From Candidatus Copromonas avistercoris (nom. illeg.) (GTDB taxonomy: Bacteria; Bacillota; Clostridia; Lachnospirales; Lachnospiraceae), in contig DVFQ01000066.1 in NCBI GenBank assembly GCA_018713185.1, positions 1-34,595 on the forward strand: DNA of 34,595 bases, given 5' to 3'. Of the stretch, positions 9,392-23,422 are shown one piece after another. A program made the position numbers and the translations under genes. Numbering within the stretch: position 1 is the first letter of the stretch; each line of letters opens with the position of its first letter. A model generated the notes under the pieces. The model ran no database searches, was not told where the DNA came from, and saw only the letters and a program-made list of their open reading frames with translations.

Positions 9392-9817
9392 ATGCGATGT
9401 AACGCAGTGTTTGACACAAATGTGCTTGTTGCTGCGTTGCTTTCTCCCTATGAAGATTCTGCAACGGTTCAGCTTGTAAAAAGCATGTTTTTCGGAGAAA
9501 TAGTACCGGTTTACAGCAGAGAAATTATGGATGAATACAAAAATGTCCTGTATCGGGAGAAATTTAAATTTGATCCGCTGAAAATTTCATATATCTTATC
9601 TTGGATTGAGAATGTTGGGATCATGACGGTTTCGTTTAACAGCGGCATCGTTCTCCCAGATCCGAAGGATCTGCCGTTTTATGAGGCGATATGTGGAAAC
9701 AGAGAAAACCAGATTTATTTGGTGACTGGTAATTTAAAGCACTTTCCTAAAGACCAATACATCATATCGGCAAGAGAAATGCTCGATATACTGAGAAGAA
9801 AATTTACAGACCATTAG
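9392..9817 (+). CDS. PIN-domain toxin of a type II TA system
   Basis: 141 aa. AVFDTNVLVAALLS at the N-terminus, SREIMDEYKNVL, LPDPKDLPFYEAI, and YLVTGNLKHFPKD. Begins one base after the antitoxin stop. Confidence 0.88.
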   Translation: MRCNAVFDTNVLVAALLSPYEDSATVQLVKSMFFGEIVPVYSREIMDEYKNVLYREKFKFDPLKISYILSWIENVGIMTVSFNSGIVLPDPKDLPFYEAICGNRENQIYLVTGNLKHFPKDQYIISAREMLDILRRKFTDH

Positions 9818-9862
9818 GGCTATTATAAATAGGCAAACTATGGATTGCTCCAAGACAAAGAA

Positions 9863-9911
9863 AACCGCCTGCCTCACGGACCGATCGACTCGGCCGTCAG
9901 GACAGGCGGTT
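9863..9911 (-). terminator. Terminator of the hydrogenase operon, possibly bidirectional
   Basis: AACCGCCTG (9863-9871) / CAGGCGGTT (9903-9911) with further inner pairing. On the minus strand the stem is followed by TTTTCTTTG. Confidence 0.7.
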
Positions 9912-9940
9912 CGGATTTTCATAGGAGAAGCCAGCTTAAC

Positions 9941-11650
9941 TTAATCCTGCCCGGCTGCTCCATAATGAACGTGCAGCAGCTCATGAGCCCGGTATTTCAA
10001 GAGGCCGTCCTCATAAAGCTGCATGACGACGGGGTTCTCGTCGGAGCGCTTGACCAGGGCGCCTTTGTCGGCGGTGTAGAGTCCTTGGGAGCGCTTGACC
10101 TTATCGGCCATGAAGCCTTCGGGCTGTCCCGCTCCTCCGATACAGCCGGTGGGGCAGGCCATTACTTCGACAAAGTCGAAATGCTCTTCGCCGCTCTCAA
10201 TGAGCCGGATCAGATTTTCGGCGTTGCCCAGTCCGCTGACCACGGCGGCATGGACGGTGCGTCCGCCGATTTCAATGGAAAACTTCTTGGTTCCCTCAAC
10301 ACCCCGGACGCCGGAATACTGGATCTCCTGCAGCGCCGCGTTGGTTCTGGCGGCAAGCCGTCTTAAGGCGGCTTCCATAACGCCGCCGCTGGCGCCGAAA
10401 ATCAAGCCGCCGCCGGAACGGATGGAGAAGGGCATATCGGGAGCCATCGGCTCTAACTCCGGGAACTGGATTCCCAGCTCGCGGATCATGGAGGCCAGTT
10501 CCTTGGTGGTAATCACCGCGTCGATATCCGGCTTTCCGTCCCGGATAAATTCTTTTCTGCCGGCTTCCATCTTTTTGGCGGTGCAGGGCATGATCGCCAC
10601 ATTATAGGTTTCCAGACCGCATTCCTCGTCGGAGGGTTTATAGTATTCCTTTAAAACCGCGCCGAACATTTCCATAGGCGACTTGCTGGTGGAGATGTAG
10701 GGCATCAGCTCCGGATATTTTGTTTCCGCGAAGCGGACCCAGGCCGGGCAGCAGGAGGTAAAGAGGGGATATTTCCGTTCCCCGCCCTTTTCCAGGATCC
10801 CCGCCAGCTCGTTGGTCTCTTCGATAATGGTCATATCGGCGCTGACACTGGTATCAAAGGCCAGATCGAAGCCGATCATATGCAGAGCGGCATAGATCTT
10901 TCCGATGGTATTTTCGCCGGGAGCCATGCCGAATTCCTCACCCAGGGCTACCCGCACGGCCGGAGCCACCTGGGCGATGACCCGTTTTTTCGGATCGTAG
11001 ATGGCTTTCCAAACGTCGGCGATGCTCTTTCGAATGGTGATCGCTCCCGTCGGGCAGACGGCGGCGCATTGGCCGCAGTTGACGCATTCCGTTTCCGCCA
11101 GCTTCCGGTTAAAGGCGGGAGACACAATCACGTTGGCCCCCCGGTTGACGAAATCAATGGCACCCACATGCTGGATCTCGCTGCACATCCGGACGCAGTC
11201 GCCGCAGAGGATGCATTTGTTCATGTTGCGGACGATGGCCGGCGACGAGTCGTCGATGGGATAATCCGGCCGGTTATTTTTAAAGCGGATATGATCCAGG
11301 CCGAACCGGCGGGCCAGAAACTGCAGCTGGCATTTCTGGTTTTTCTCACAGACCGTGCAGTCCCGGCAGTGGGAGGCCAAAAGCAGTTCCAGGATCATCT
11401 TCCTGTGGTGGTGAAGCTTAGGTGTGTTGGTGCGGATCACCATTTTGTCCTTGGGAGGCGTGGAGCAGGAAGCGATAATGTTTCCTCGCTCATCCTCCAC
11501 CATGCACATCCGGCACGCGCCGTAAATGGACAGATCCGTATAGTAGCAGAAGGTCGGGATCGTAATGCCGACTTTCCGGATTACCTGTAAAATGTTCTTT
11601 TCATCCGTAAACTCCGCGCGGAGCCCGTCAATCATCATATATTTTGCCAT
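9941..11650 (-). CDS. hydA: [FeFe] hydrogenase catalytic subunit, HydA/HndD-type
   Basis: 569 aa. N-terminal [2Fe-2S], His-ligated cluster, two 4Fe-4S (CILCGDCVRMC, CVNCGQCAAVCPTGAI). H-cluster motifs FTSCCPAWVRF, MPCTAKKMEAGR, EVMACPTGCIGGAGQP. Confidence 0.95.
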   Translation of the reverse strand: MAKYMMIDGLRAEFTDEKNILQVIRKVGITIPTFCYYTDLSIYGACRMCMVEDERGNIIASCSTPPKDKMVIRTNTPKLHHHRKMILELLLASHCRDCTVCEKNQKCQLQFLARRFGLDHIRFKNNRPDYPIDDSSPAIVRNMNKCILCGDCVRMCSEIQHVGAIDFVNRGANVIVSPAFNRKLAETECVNCGQCAAVCPTGAITIRKSIADVWKAIYDPKKRVIAQVAPAVRVALGEEFGMAPGENTIGKIYAALHMIGFDLAFDTSVSADMTIIEETNELAGILEKGGERKYPLFTSCCPAWVRFAETKYPELMPYISTSKSPMEMFGAVLKEYYKPSDEECGLETYNVAIMPCTAKKMEAGRKEFIRDGKPDIDAVITTKELASMIRELGIQFPELEPMAPDMPFSIRSGGGLIFGASGGVMEAALRRLAARTNAALQEIQYSGVRGVEGTKKFSIEIGGRTVHAAVVSGLGNAENLIRLIESGEEHFDFVEVMACPTGCIGGAGQPEGFMADKVKRSQGLYTADKGALVKRSDENPVVMQLYEDGLLKYRAHELLHVHYGAAGQD

Positions 11651-11662
11651 GGCGTATCCCTC

Positions 11663-13561
11663 CTATCCTTCCTTTACCGCTCCGAAGGGACAGCCCTCCA
11701 GGCAGGCACGGCATTTGATGCATTTGTCCGGATCGATCACATGAGGCTTCTTTACGGAGCCGGTAATGGCGCCTACAGGACACATCCGGGCGCACTTGGT
11801 ACAGCCCCGGCAAAGCTCGGGATCGATGGAAAGGGTGATCAGGGCCTTGCATTGGCCGGCGGGACATTTTTTATCCACCACATGGGCTATATACTCGTCG
11901 CGGAAATATTTTAGGGTGCTGCTGACCGGCGACGGCGCGGATTTTCCCAGTCCGCAGAGGGCCGTCTCAGAAATCGTAGAGGACAGATCCTCCAAAAGCT
12001 CGATATGTTCCACGGTTCCCCGGCCTTCGACGATATCCGTCAAAAGTTCCAGCATCCGCTTGGTGCCCTCGCGGCAGGGAACGCACTTTCCGCAGGATTC
12101 GTTCTGCGTGAAGTTCATAAAGAATCTGGCTACTTCCACCATGCAGCTCTGGTCGTTCATGACCACCAGTCCGCCGGAGCCGATCATCGCGCCTACTTTT
12201 TTTAAGGAATCGAAGTCCAGATGGATGTCCAGATGATCCTCGGTAGCGCTGATGCAGAGACAGCCGCCGGAGGGGCCGCCGATCTGGACGGCTTTGAAAT
12301 TCCCGCCCTTTACGCCGCCTCCGATATCAAAGATGATCTTTCTTAAGGTGGTGCCCATGGGAACCTCAATGAGGCCAGTGTTGTTGACGTTGCCGGTGAG
12401 GGCGAAGGCCTTGGTGCCATGGTTGTTTTCCGGACCGATGGTCTGATACCAGGCGGCGCCCCGGTTGATGATGGGTGCCACGTTGCAGTAGGTTTCTACA
12501 TTATTTAATACGGTGGGTTTATCGAAAAGACCGTGTTCCACCGTTCTGGGCGGTTTTACCCGGGGCATTCCCCGGTTCCCTTCGATGGAAGCCGTAAGGG
12601 CGCTGCCTTCTCCGCAGACGAAGGCTCCGGCTCCCTGGCTGATCTTGATATCGAAATCAAAACCGGAATTTAAGATATTGGTACCCAGAAGCCCCCGCTC
12701 TCTGGCCTTTTCAATGGCGGTGGTCAGCCGTTCTACGGCTAAAGGATACTCGGCCCGCACATAAATGTAGCCGTGATGCGCCTGGGTGGCGATGCCGGCG
12801 ATCATCATGCCTTCGATGACCCGGTGGGGATCGCCTTCCATCATGGAACGGTCCATGAACGCGCCGGGGTCGCCTTCATCGCCGTTGCAGACGATGTACT
12901 TTTCCGGCTCCGTCTGGCGAAGCACCTGTTCCCATTTCTTTCCGGTGGGGAAGCCGGCGCCTCCGCGTCCCCGCAGCCCGGCGTCGGATACCTCTTTTAC
13001 GATTTCCTCCGGCGTCATATCAAACAGGGCCTTGGCGACGGCGCTGTAGCCGCCGACGGCGATGTATTCTACGATGGACTCGGCGTTGATATGGCCGCAG
13101 TGCTCCAGGGCCACCCGCATCTGCTGCTTATAAAAAGGAATGTCATCCTGCCGCTCGTAGGGGACTCCGTCCTTATCCCGGTAGACCAGCCGGTCCACTA
13201 CCGTATCGCCCAGAATGCTCTTTTCAATAATTTCCTCGCAGTCCTCCGGCTTTACCTTAATATAGAGCCAGCCCATGGGTTCGATCCTAAGGAGCGGGCC
13301 CATCTCGCAGAAGCCGTGGCAGCCGCTCTTTTTTAGGCCGACGGTATTGTCGTGGGGTTCCTTCTCCAGCTTGACCGCGCAGTGGATCCCCTGTTCTTCC
13401 ATTAATTCCTTCATCCGGTCATAGATCTTTAAAGAGCCGCCGGCGACGCAGCCGGTTCCGCCGCAGATCAAGATCTGCTTTTTTTGAGCGTTCAGCGCTT
13501 TGCGATATTCTTCCCGCTTCTGTTCCAGCTCTTCTCTTGTATGGATTTTCGTTACGCTCAT
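11663..13561 (-). CDS. hydB: NADH-dependent hydrogenase flavoprotein subunit, NuoF/HydB/HndC-like
   Basis: Likely start MSVTKIHTREELEQ at 13561 (632 aa). N-terminal thioredoxin-like 2Fe-2S domain, NuoF core (GLRGRGGAGFPTGKKWE, CNGDEGDPGAFMDRSMMEGDPH, ESCGKCVPCREGTKRM), C-terminal two 4Fe-4S. Confidence 0.94.
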   Translation of the reverse strand: MSVTKIHTREELEQKREEYRKALNAQKKQILICGGTGCVAGGSLKIYDRMKELMEEQGIHCAVKLEKEPHDNTVGLKKSGCHGFCEMGPLLRIEPMGWLYIKVKPEDCEEIIEKSILGDTVVDRLVYRDKDGVPYERQDDIPFYKQQMRVALEHCGHINAESIVEYIAVGGYSAVAKALFDMTPEEIVKEVSDAGLRGRGGAGFPTGKKWEQVLRQTEPEKYIVCNGDEGDPGAFMDRSMMEGDPHRVIEGMMIAGIATQAHHGYIYVRAEYPLAVERLTTAIEKARERGLLGTNILNSGFDFDIKISQGAGAFVCGEGSALTASIEGNRGMPRVKPPRTVEHGLFDKPTVLNNVETYCNVAPIINRGAAWYQTIGPENNHGTKAFALTGNVNNTGLIEVPMGTTLRKIIFDIGGGVKGGNFKAVQIGGPSGGCLCISATEDHLDIHLDFDSLKKVGAMIGSGGLVVMNDQSCMVEVARFFMNFTQNESCGKCVPCREGTKRMLELLTDIVEGRGTVEHIELLEDLSSTISETALCGLGKSAPSPVSSTLKYFRDEYIAHVVDKKCPAGQCKALITLSIDPELCRGCTKCARMCPVGAITGSVKKPHVIDPDKCIKCRACLEGCPFGAVKEG

Positions 13562-14043
13562 GGACAGAGGCCCTCCTTCTTGCGGATGTCTTCGATGATC
13601 TCTCTTGCCTTCTCCGGGGTCATGGCCGGATGGACATGGTCGTTGACGGTACATACCGGCGCCAGTCCGCAGGCGCCCAGGCAGGATACGGTTTCCACCG
13701 TAAACAGCATGTCATCGGTCGTCGGTTTCTTTTCGGTAACGCCTAAAATGCTTCGGATCTCCTCCAGAATGGGGACCGATTTTCTTACATGGCAGGCGGT
13801 TCCGTCACAGATTTTAATAATGTATTTTCCCTTTGGCTCCAGGGAAAAATTCTCATAAAAGGTAGCGACTCCATAAATTTTCGCTTCGCTGATCCCAAGC
13901 TTTTTCGCGGTATAGATCAGGGCGTCCTGGGGGAGATAGTGATATTCCTTCTGGATATCCTGCATGATGCCGATGACGAGAGTCGGGTCGTAATCATGGG
14001 CCTTCAGGATCCGGTCAAGGGTCTCGAGGTTAATCTGTGCCAA
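13558..14043 (-). CDS. hydC: NuoE/HydC/HndA-like [2Fe-2S] subunit
   Basis: Best start is TTG at 14043 after AAAGGAG (LAQINLETLDRILKAH). Thioredoxin-like 2Fe-2S Cys pattern (CDGTACHVR, CLGACGLAPV). Overlaps the next CDS by 4 nt. Confidence 0.9.
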   Translation of the reverse strand: MAQINLETLDRILKAHDYDPTLVIGIMQDIQKEYHYLPQDALIYTAKKLGISEAKIYGVATFYENFSLEPKGKYIIKICDGTACHVRKSVPILEEIRSILGVTEKKPTTDDMLFTVETVSCLGACGLAPVCTVNDHVHPAMTPEKAREIIEDIRKKEGLCP

Positions 14044-14272
14044 GCTAACAGCTCCTTTCTTGATTTTTACGGCGCCGGGGCGGGGGTTCCCTGAATTGCG
14101 GCCGTTTTGCCTGGAGGGAGTTGACATCTCTCCAGCCTCGTATTCGTTAATTTTACCACAAGAAACTGGATTTACACAAGATGGTTTGTACATTATAAAC
14201 AAAAGTTAAACATGGGGAAAAGGATAGAATCTTCATTTTTGGAAAGAAACTGGAAAATAGAAAGAAATTTCC

Positions 14273-14301
14273 TTGACTTATTGATTTTACTGTGATAAGA
14301 T
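14273..14301 (+). promoter_or_regulatory. rpoB promoter
   Basis: TTGACT (14273-14278), 17-nt spacer, TAAGAT (14296-14301). Confidence 0.75.
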
Positions 14302-14396
14302 GAGAAATGCACTATTGTGGTATCATGTGCCTTATGGTACCATTATGCCCAAAAACAGGATTGAATATAGAGAAAGAAAACAGGGGTGAAACGTCA

Positions 14397-18272
<3,876 letters not shown>

Positions 18273-18294
18273 TAAATAGAAGGGAGTACCGTTC

Positions 18295-21200
18295 ATGCCT
18301 GAGATAAATGAAACGTATCAGCCGATGACCTTTGACGCGATCCGGATCGGACTTGCTTCATCGGAAAAGATTCTTGAATGGTCCCACGGCGAGGTTAAAA
18401 AACCGGAAACCATCAACTACAGGACATTGAAGCCGGAGAAAGACGGCCTGTACTGCGAGCGGATTTTCGGACCCACCAAGGACTGGGAGTGCCATTGCGG
18501 AAAGTACAAGAAAATCAGATATAAAGGCGTGATCTGTGACCGCTGCGGCGTTGAGGTTACCAAATCCAGCGTCCGCCGTGAGCGTATCGGCCACATTGCC
18601 CTGGCGGCTCCGGTTTCCCATATCTGGTATTTCAAGGGGATCCCCAGCCGGATGGGACTGATCCTGGATATTTCTCCGAGAGTGTTGGAGAAGGTCCTGT
18701 ACTTTGCTTCCTATATTGTTCTGGATCCCGGAACCACCGGCCTGCAGTTAAAGCAGGTGCTGTCCGAGAAGGAGTACCGGGACGCCGTTGAGAAATACGG
18801 CTACGGCACCTTCCGGGTTGGAATGGGCGCCGAGGCGATCCAGGAGCTTCTTAAGAATATCGATCTGGAAAAGGATTCCGCCGAGTTAAGGAAGGCGCTT
18901 CAGGAGTCCACGGGCCAGAAGCGGGCGCGGATCATTAAGCGCCTGGAGGTAGTAGACGCCTTCCGCAATTCCGGAAACAAGCCGGAATGGATGATCATGA
19001 ATGTAATTCCGGTGATCCCGCCGGATATCCGTCCCATGGTACAGTTGGACGGCGGCCGGTTCGCCACCTCCGACTTAAACGACCTGTACCGTCGGATCAT
19101 CAACCGGAACAACCGTCTCGCCAGACTCCTTGAGCTGGGAGCGCCGGATATCATTGTCCGCAACGAGAAGCGGATGCTTCAGGAGGCGGTGGACGCCCTG
19201 ATCGACAACGGAAGACGGGGACGGCCGGTAACCGGTCCCGGAAACCGCGCCTTAAAGTCCCTTTCCGATATGTTAAAGGGAAAACAGGGCCGCTTCCGTC
19301 AGAACCTTCTGGGAAAACGAGTGGACTACTCGGGACGTTCCGTTATCGTTGTAGGACCGGAATTAAAGATCTATCAGTGCGGTCTTCCCAAGGAAATGGC
19401 CATCGAGCTGTTCAAGCCCTTTGTTATGAAGGAACTGGTAGCCAACGGAACCGCCCATAACATTAAAAACGCGAAAAAGATGGTGGAGCGCCTGCAGACC
19501 GAGGTCTGGGACGTGCTGGAGGATGTAATTAAAGAGCATCCCGTTATGCTAAACCGTGCTCCTACGCTGCACCGTCTGGGAATCCAGGCCTTTGAGCCGA
19601 TCCTGGTAGAAGGAAAGGCGATCAAGCTCCATCCGCTGGTATGTACGGCTTTTAACGCCGACTTCGACGGCGACCAGATGGCGGTTCATCTTCCGCTTTC
19701 CATGGAGGCTCAGGCAGAGTGCCGGTTCCTGCTCTTATCGCCCAACAACCTGTTGAAGCCCTCCGACGGCGGCCCGGTTGCGGTTCCGTCTCAGGATATG
19801 GTTCTCGGTATTTACTACCTGACCCAGGAGCGTCCGGGAGACAAGGGAGAAGGCAAGTTCTTCAAGAGCCCCAACGAGGCGATCCTCGCCTATGAGAACG
19901 GAGTCGTAACGCTCCATGCCCGGATCAAGGTTCGGGTAACCAAGACCATGCCCGACGGCACGGTAAAGAGCGGAATCATCGACACGACGGTGGGACGGAT
20001 CCTCTTTAACGAGATTATCCCGCAGGATCTGGGCTTTGTGGACCGTTCCATTCCTGGAAACGAGCTGAAGCCGGAAATCGACTTCCTGGTAAAGAAAAAA
20101 CAGTTAAAGCAGATCCTGGAGAAGGTTATCAATACCCACGGCGCGATCCAGACCGCCGTTACCCTGGACGATATCAAGGCCATCGGCTATAAATATTCCA
20201 CCCGGGCGGCGATGACGGTTTCTATTTCCGATATGACTGTTCCGGAAACGAAGAAGCAGCTTCTGGCGGACGCGGAAGCGACGGTGGATAAGATTTCCAG
20301 AAACTTCCGCCGCGGTTTGATCACCGAGGAGGAGCGCTATAAAGAAGTGATCGATACCTGGAAGGCCACCGACGACCAGCTGACCCACGACCTGCTGACA
20401 GGTCTTGATAAATACAACAACATCTTCATGATGGCGGACTCCGGAGCCCGAGGCTCCGATAAGCAGATCAAGCAGTTGGCCGGAATGCGCGGACTGATGG
20501 CGGATACGACGGGACATACCATCGAGCTTCCGATCAAGTCCAATTTCCGTGAGGGACTGGACGTACTGGAATACTTCATTTCCGCTCACGGCGCCAGAAA
20601 GGGTCTGTCCGATACGGCCCTTCGTACGGCGGACTCCGGTTATCTGACGAGACGTCTGGTAGACGTATCCCAGGATCTGATCATCCGGGAAACCGACTGC
20701 TGCGAGGGCAAGGGCGATATCCCGTATATGGAGATCACCGGCTTCTCCGATGGAAAAGAAACCATCGAGAGCCTGGAGGAGCGTCTCACAGGAAGATATA
20801 TTGCCGAAACCATTACGGATCCCGATACGGGAGAAGTGGTGGTGAAAGCCAACCATATGTGTACGCCTAAGCGCGCGGCCGCTGTGGTCAAGGTTCTGGA
20901 GAAGCTGGGACGGAATTCCGTAAAGATCCGTACCGTTCTTACCTGTAAGTGCCACATCGGCGTCTGCGCCAAGTGCTACGGCGCCAACATGGCGACGGGC
21001 CAGCCGGTCCAGGTCGGCGAGGCGGTCGGCATTATCGCCGCTCAGTCCATCGGTGAGCCGGGTACTCAGCTGACCATGCGTACCTTCCATACCGGCGGCG
21101 TGGCCGGCGGCGACATCACACAGGGTCTTCCCCGTGTCGAGGAGCTGTTTGAGGCCAGACGGCCCAAGGGACTGGCGATCATCGCTGAGTTCGGCGGCGT

Positions 21201-22113
21201 CGTGACCATTAAGGATACAAAGAAAAAACGCGAGATCATCGTGACGGATAACGAGACGGGCAATTCCAAGACCTATCTGATCCCCTACGGATCCAGGATC
21301 AAGGTGACCGACGGCCAGGTGCTGGAGGCCGGAGACGTCCTGACAGAGGGAAGCATTAACCCCCATGACCTGTTAAAGGTTAAGGGCGTGCGGGCCGTTC
21401 AGGACTACATGCTCCGCGAGGTACAGCGGGTTTACCGTCTCCAGGGCGTTGAGATCAACGATAAGCATATCGAGATGATCGTCCGCCAGATGCTTAAGAA
21501 GGTACGGGTAGAGGAGAGCGGAGATTCCGAGATCCTTCCGGGAACCTCCATGAGCGTTCTGGAATTCAACGAGATGAACGAGAAGCTGATCGCCGAAGGA
21601 AAGAAGCCGGCGGAGGGCAAGCAGGTGATGCTGGGAATTACAAAGGCGTCCCTTGCTACGGATTCCTTCCTGTCCGCAGCCTCCTTCCAGGAGACCACTA
21701 AGGTTCTGACTGAGGCGGCCATCAACGGCAAGGTGGATCACCTCATCGGCTTGAAGGAGAATGTTCTGATCGGTAAGCTGATCCCGGCCGGAACTGGAAT
21801 GAAGCGCTATAGAAGCATCCGGCTGAGCACCGACGTTAAGAAGGAGGAGCCGAAGCCGGAGGAGGAGCTCCAGGAGGAGACGGCTCCCCTTGGGGAAGCT
21901 GAGGAGATCATCCTGAACCAGGACGACACTGAAGAGGTGGAGCCGGCGGAGGATCCCGTTCTGGAGGAAGCTTCGGCAGATCCTAAGGATCCGGACGATT
22001 TCCAGGATGAGGACGGCGCTGAGGCTTTGAACGGTTCTGAGGATCCGGAGAACGGCGGAGAGCCGCTTCCGGAAGAAACTTCCGGGGAATCGGACACTCC
22101 TGACGGAGAATAA
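18295..22113 (+). CDS. rpoC: DNA-directed RNA polymerase subunit beta'
   Basis: 1272 aa. Zinc-binding [23 protein letters not shown], catalytic [12 protein letters not shown]. Confidence 0.98.
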   Translation: MPEINETYQPMTFDAIRIGLASSEKILEWSHGEVKKPETINYRTLKPEKDGLYCERIFGPTKDWECHCGKYKKIRYKGVICDRCGVEVTKSSVRRERIGHIALAAPVSHIWYFKGIPSRMGLILDISPRVLEKVLYFASYIVLDPGTTGLQLKQVLSEKEYRDAVEKYGYGTFRVGMGAEAIQELLKNIDLEKDSAELRKALQESTGQKRARIIKRLEVVDAFRNSGNKPEWMIMNVIPVIPPDIRPMVQLDGGRFATSDLNDLYRRIINRNNRLARLLELGAPDIIVRNEKRMLQEAVDALIDNGRRGRPVTGPGNRALKSLSDMLKGKQGRFRQNLLGKRVDYSGRSVIVVGPELKIYQCGLPKEMAIELFKPFVMKELVANGTAHNIKNAKKMVERLQTEVWDVLEDVIKEHPVMLNRAPTLHRLGIQAFEPILVEGKAIKLHPLVCTAFNADFDGDQMAVHLPLSMEAQAECRFLLLSPNNLLKPSDGGPVAVPSQDMVLGIYYLTQERPGDKGEGKFFKSPNEAILAYENGVVTLHARIKVRVTKTMPDGTVKSGIIDTTVGRILFNEIIPQDLGFVDRSIPGNELKPEIDFLVKKKQLKQILEKVINTHGAIQTAVTLDDIKAIGYKYSTRAAMTVSISDMTVPETKKQLLADAEATVDKISRNFRRGLITEEERYKEVIDTWKATDDQLTHDLLTGLDKYNNIFMMADSGARGSDKQIKQLAGMRGLMADTTGHTIELPIKSNFREGLDVLEYFISAHGARKGLSDTALRTADSGYLTRRLVDVSQDLIIRETDCCEGKGDIPYMEITGFSDGKETIESLEERLTGRYIAETITDPDTGEVVVKANHMCTPKRAAAVVKVLEKLGRNSVKIRTVLTCKCHIGVCAKCYGANMATGQPVQVGEAVGIIAAQSIGEPGTQLTMRTFHTGGVAGGDITQGLPRVEELFEARRPKGLAIIAEFGGVVTIKDTKKKREIIVTDNETGNSKTYLIPYGSRIKVTDGQVLEAGDVLTEGSINPHDLLKVKGVRAVQDYMLREVQRVYRLQGVEINDKHIEMIVRQMLKKVRVEESGDSEILPGTSMSVLEFNEMNEKLIAEGKKPAEGKQVMLGITKASLATDSFLSAASFQETTKVLTEAAINGKVDHLIGLKENVLIGKLIPAGTGMKRYRSIRLSTDVKKEEPKPEEELQEETAPLGEAEEIILNQDDTEEVEPAEDPVLEEASADPKDPDDFQDEDGAEALNGSEDPENGGEPLPEETSGESDTPDGE

Positions 22114-22141
22114 ATTTAAGAAAAACGAATAAGGAAATTTT

Positions 22142-22203
22142 GGCAGGGGATGCCGCAGGATCGGATTGGAGCTTTCCATTTACGGCCGGCGGGGTCCCCT
22201 GCC
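22142..22203 (+). other. Structured leader candidate between rpoC and the CDF gene
   Basis: GGCAGGGGA (22142-22150) / TCCCCTGCC (22195-22203), perfect 9-bp arms around a 44-nt GC-rich loop. Confidence 0.5.
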
Positions 22204-22238
22204 GTACGTTATGGAAGGTTAGAAGAGGAAAACTAGTT

Positions 22239-23405
22239 ATGATAACCGTATTGTCACATTTTTTTATTAAAGACCGGGACCGGATGGAGGACGGAAGTGT
22301 CCGGCGGGCTTATGGAATGCTGTGCAGCATCGTGGGAATCCTTCTCAACGTGCTGCTGTTTGCGGGAAAATATCTGGCGGGCGTTTTAAGCGGCTCTATC
22401 GCCATTACGGCGGACGCGTTTAATAACCTGTCGGACGCGGGTTCCTCCTTTATTACGCTGGTGGGCTTCCGGTTTTCCGGGATGAAGGCGGACGCCAGCC
22501 ACCCCTTCGGCCATGGAAGGATCGAGTATATTTCCGGGTTCGGCGTGTCCGTGGTGATCATTTTGATGGGCGTGGAGCTTTTAAAGACCTCGGTGGAAAA
22601 GATCCTGCATCCGGAACCGGTAAACGCGGGACTTCTGCCGGCGGCAATCCTGGCGGCGTCGATCTGCGTCAAGCTGTACATGTCGTATTATAACCGGAAA
22701 ATCGGTGCCCGGATCGGCTCGGAAGCTATGAAGGCGGCGGGAATGGACAGCTTAAGCGATTCGGCGGCGACGGGAGCGGTCCTGTTTTCCATGGCGGTCG
22801 GCTATTTTACGGAGCTAAAGATCGACGGCTGGTGCGGCTGCCTTGTGGCCTGCTTTGTCCTGTACGCCGGCTATGAGGCGGCAAAGGATACGCTGAATCC
22901 TCTTTTGGGACAGCCGCCGTCGAAGGAATATGTGGAGCAGATCCGGGAGATCGTGATGAGCCATCCGGAGATCCTGGGGATCCATGACCTTGTGGTCCAT
23001 GATTACGGGCCCGGCCGGCGGATGGTATCTCTTCATGGGGAGGTTTCCGGAAACGGGGATATTTACGAGCTCCATGATGTGATCGACCGCATCGAGAAGG
23101 AGCTGAACCAGAAGATGGGCTGCGAGGCGGTGATCCATATGGACCCGATCCAGGCGGACGACTTAACGGTGTCGGAAACGAAGAAGGAACTGGTGAAGCT
23201 TCTGGCGAATGCCTATCCCGATGTTTCCATCCACGACTTCCGCATGGTCCAGGGACCGACCCATACGAATTTAATATTTGACGCGGTGGTTCCTTACGGT
23301 TATGATAAGAGTGACGGGGAAGTAAAAGAAGGGATTGAACGCCTGGTAGCGGAGCATTGGGACAACTATTTTGCCGTGGTCCAGGTGGAGCAGTCCTACA
23401 TATAA
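22239..23405 (+). CDS. Cation diffusion facilitator family transporter
   Basis: Likely start MITVLSHFFIKDRDRMEDG at 22239. SIAITADAFNNLSDAGSSFITLVGF, HPFGHGRIEYISGF motifs. Confidence 0.93.
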   Translation: MITVLSHFFIKDRDRMEDGSVRRAYGMLCSIVGILLNVLLFAGKYLAGVLSGSIAITADAFNNLSDAGSSFITLVGFRFSGMKADASHPFGHGRIEYISGFGVSVVIILMGVELLKTSVEKILHPEPVNAGLLPAAILAASICVKLYMSYYNRKIGARIGSEAMKAAGMDSLSDSAATGAVLFSMAVGYFTELKIDGWCGCLVACFVLYAGYEAAKDTLNPLLGQPPSKEYVEQIREIVMSHPEILGIHDLVVHDYGPGRRMVSLHGEVSGNGDIYELHDVIDRIEKELNQKMGCEAVIHMDPIQADDLTVSETKKELVKLLANAYPDVSIHDFRMVQGPTHTNLIFDAVVPYGYDKSDGEVKEGIERLVAEHWDNYFAVVQVEQSYI

Positions 23406-23422
23406 GGAGGGTTACAAGCAAT

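Noticed and set aside
14307-14396. N-terminal extension of rpoB ([16 protein letters not shown]...)
   Set aside because: It begins only a few nt after the promoter -10 and lacks an RBS; the ATG at 14397 has a GGGGTGA RBS and matches conserved RpoB starts.
20104-21366. 420-aa minus-strand ORF
   Set aside because: Entirely antisense to rpoC, a codon-bias shadow frame with no recognisable protein features.
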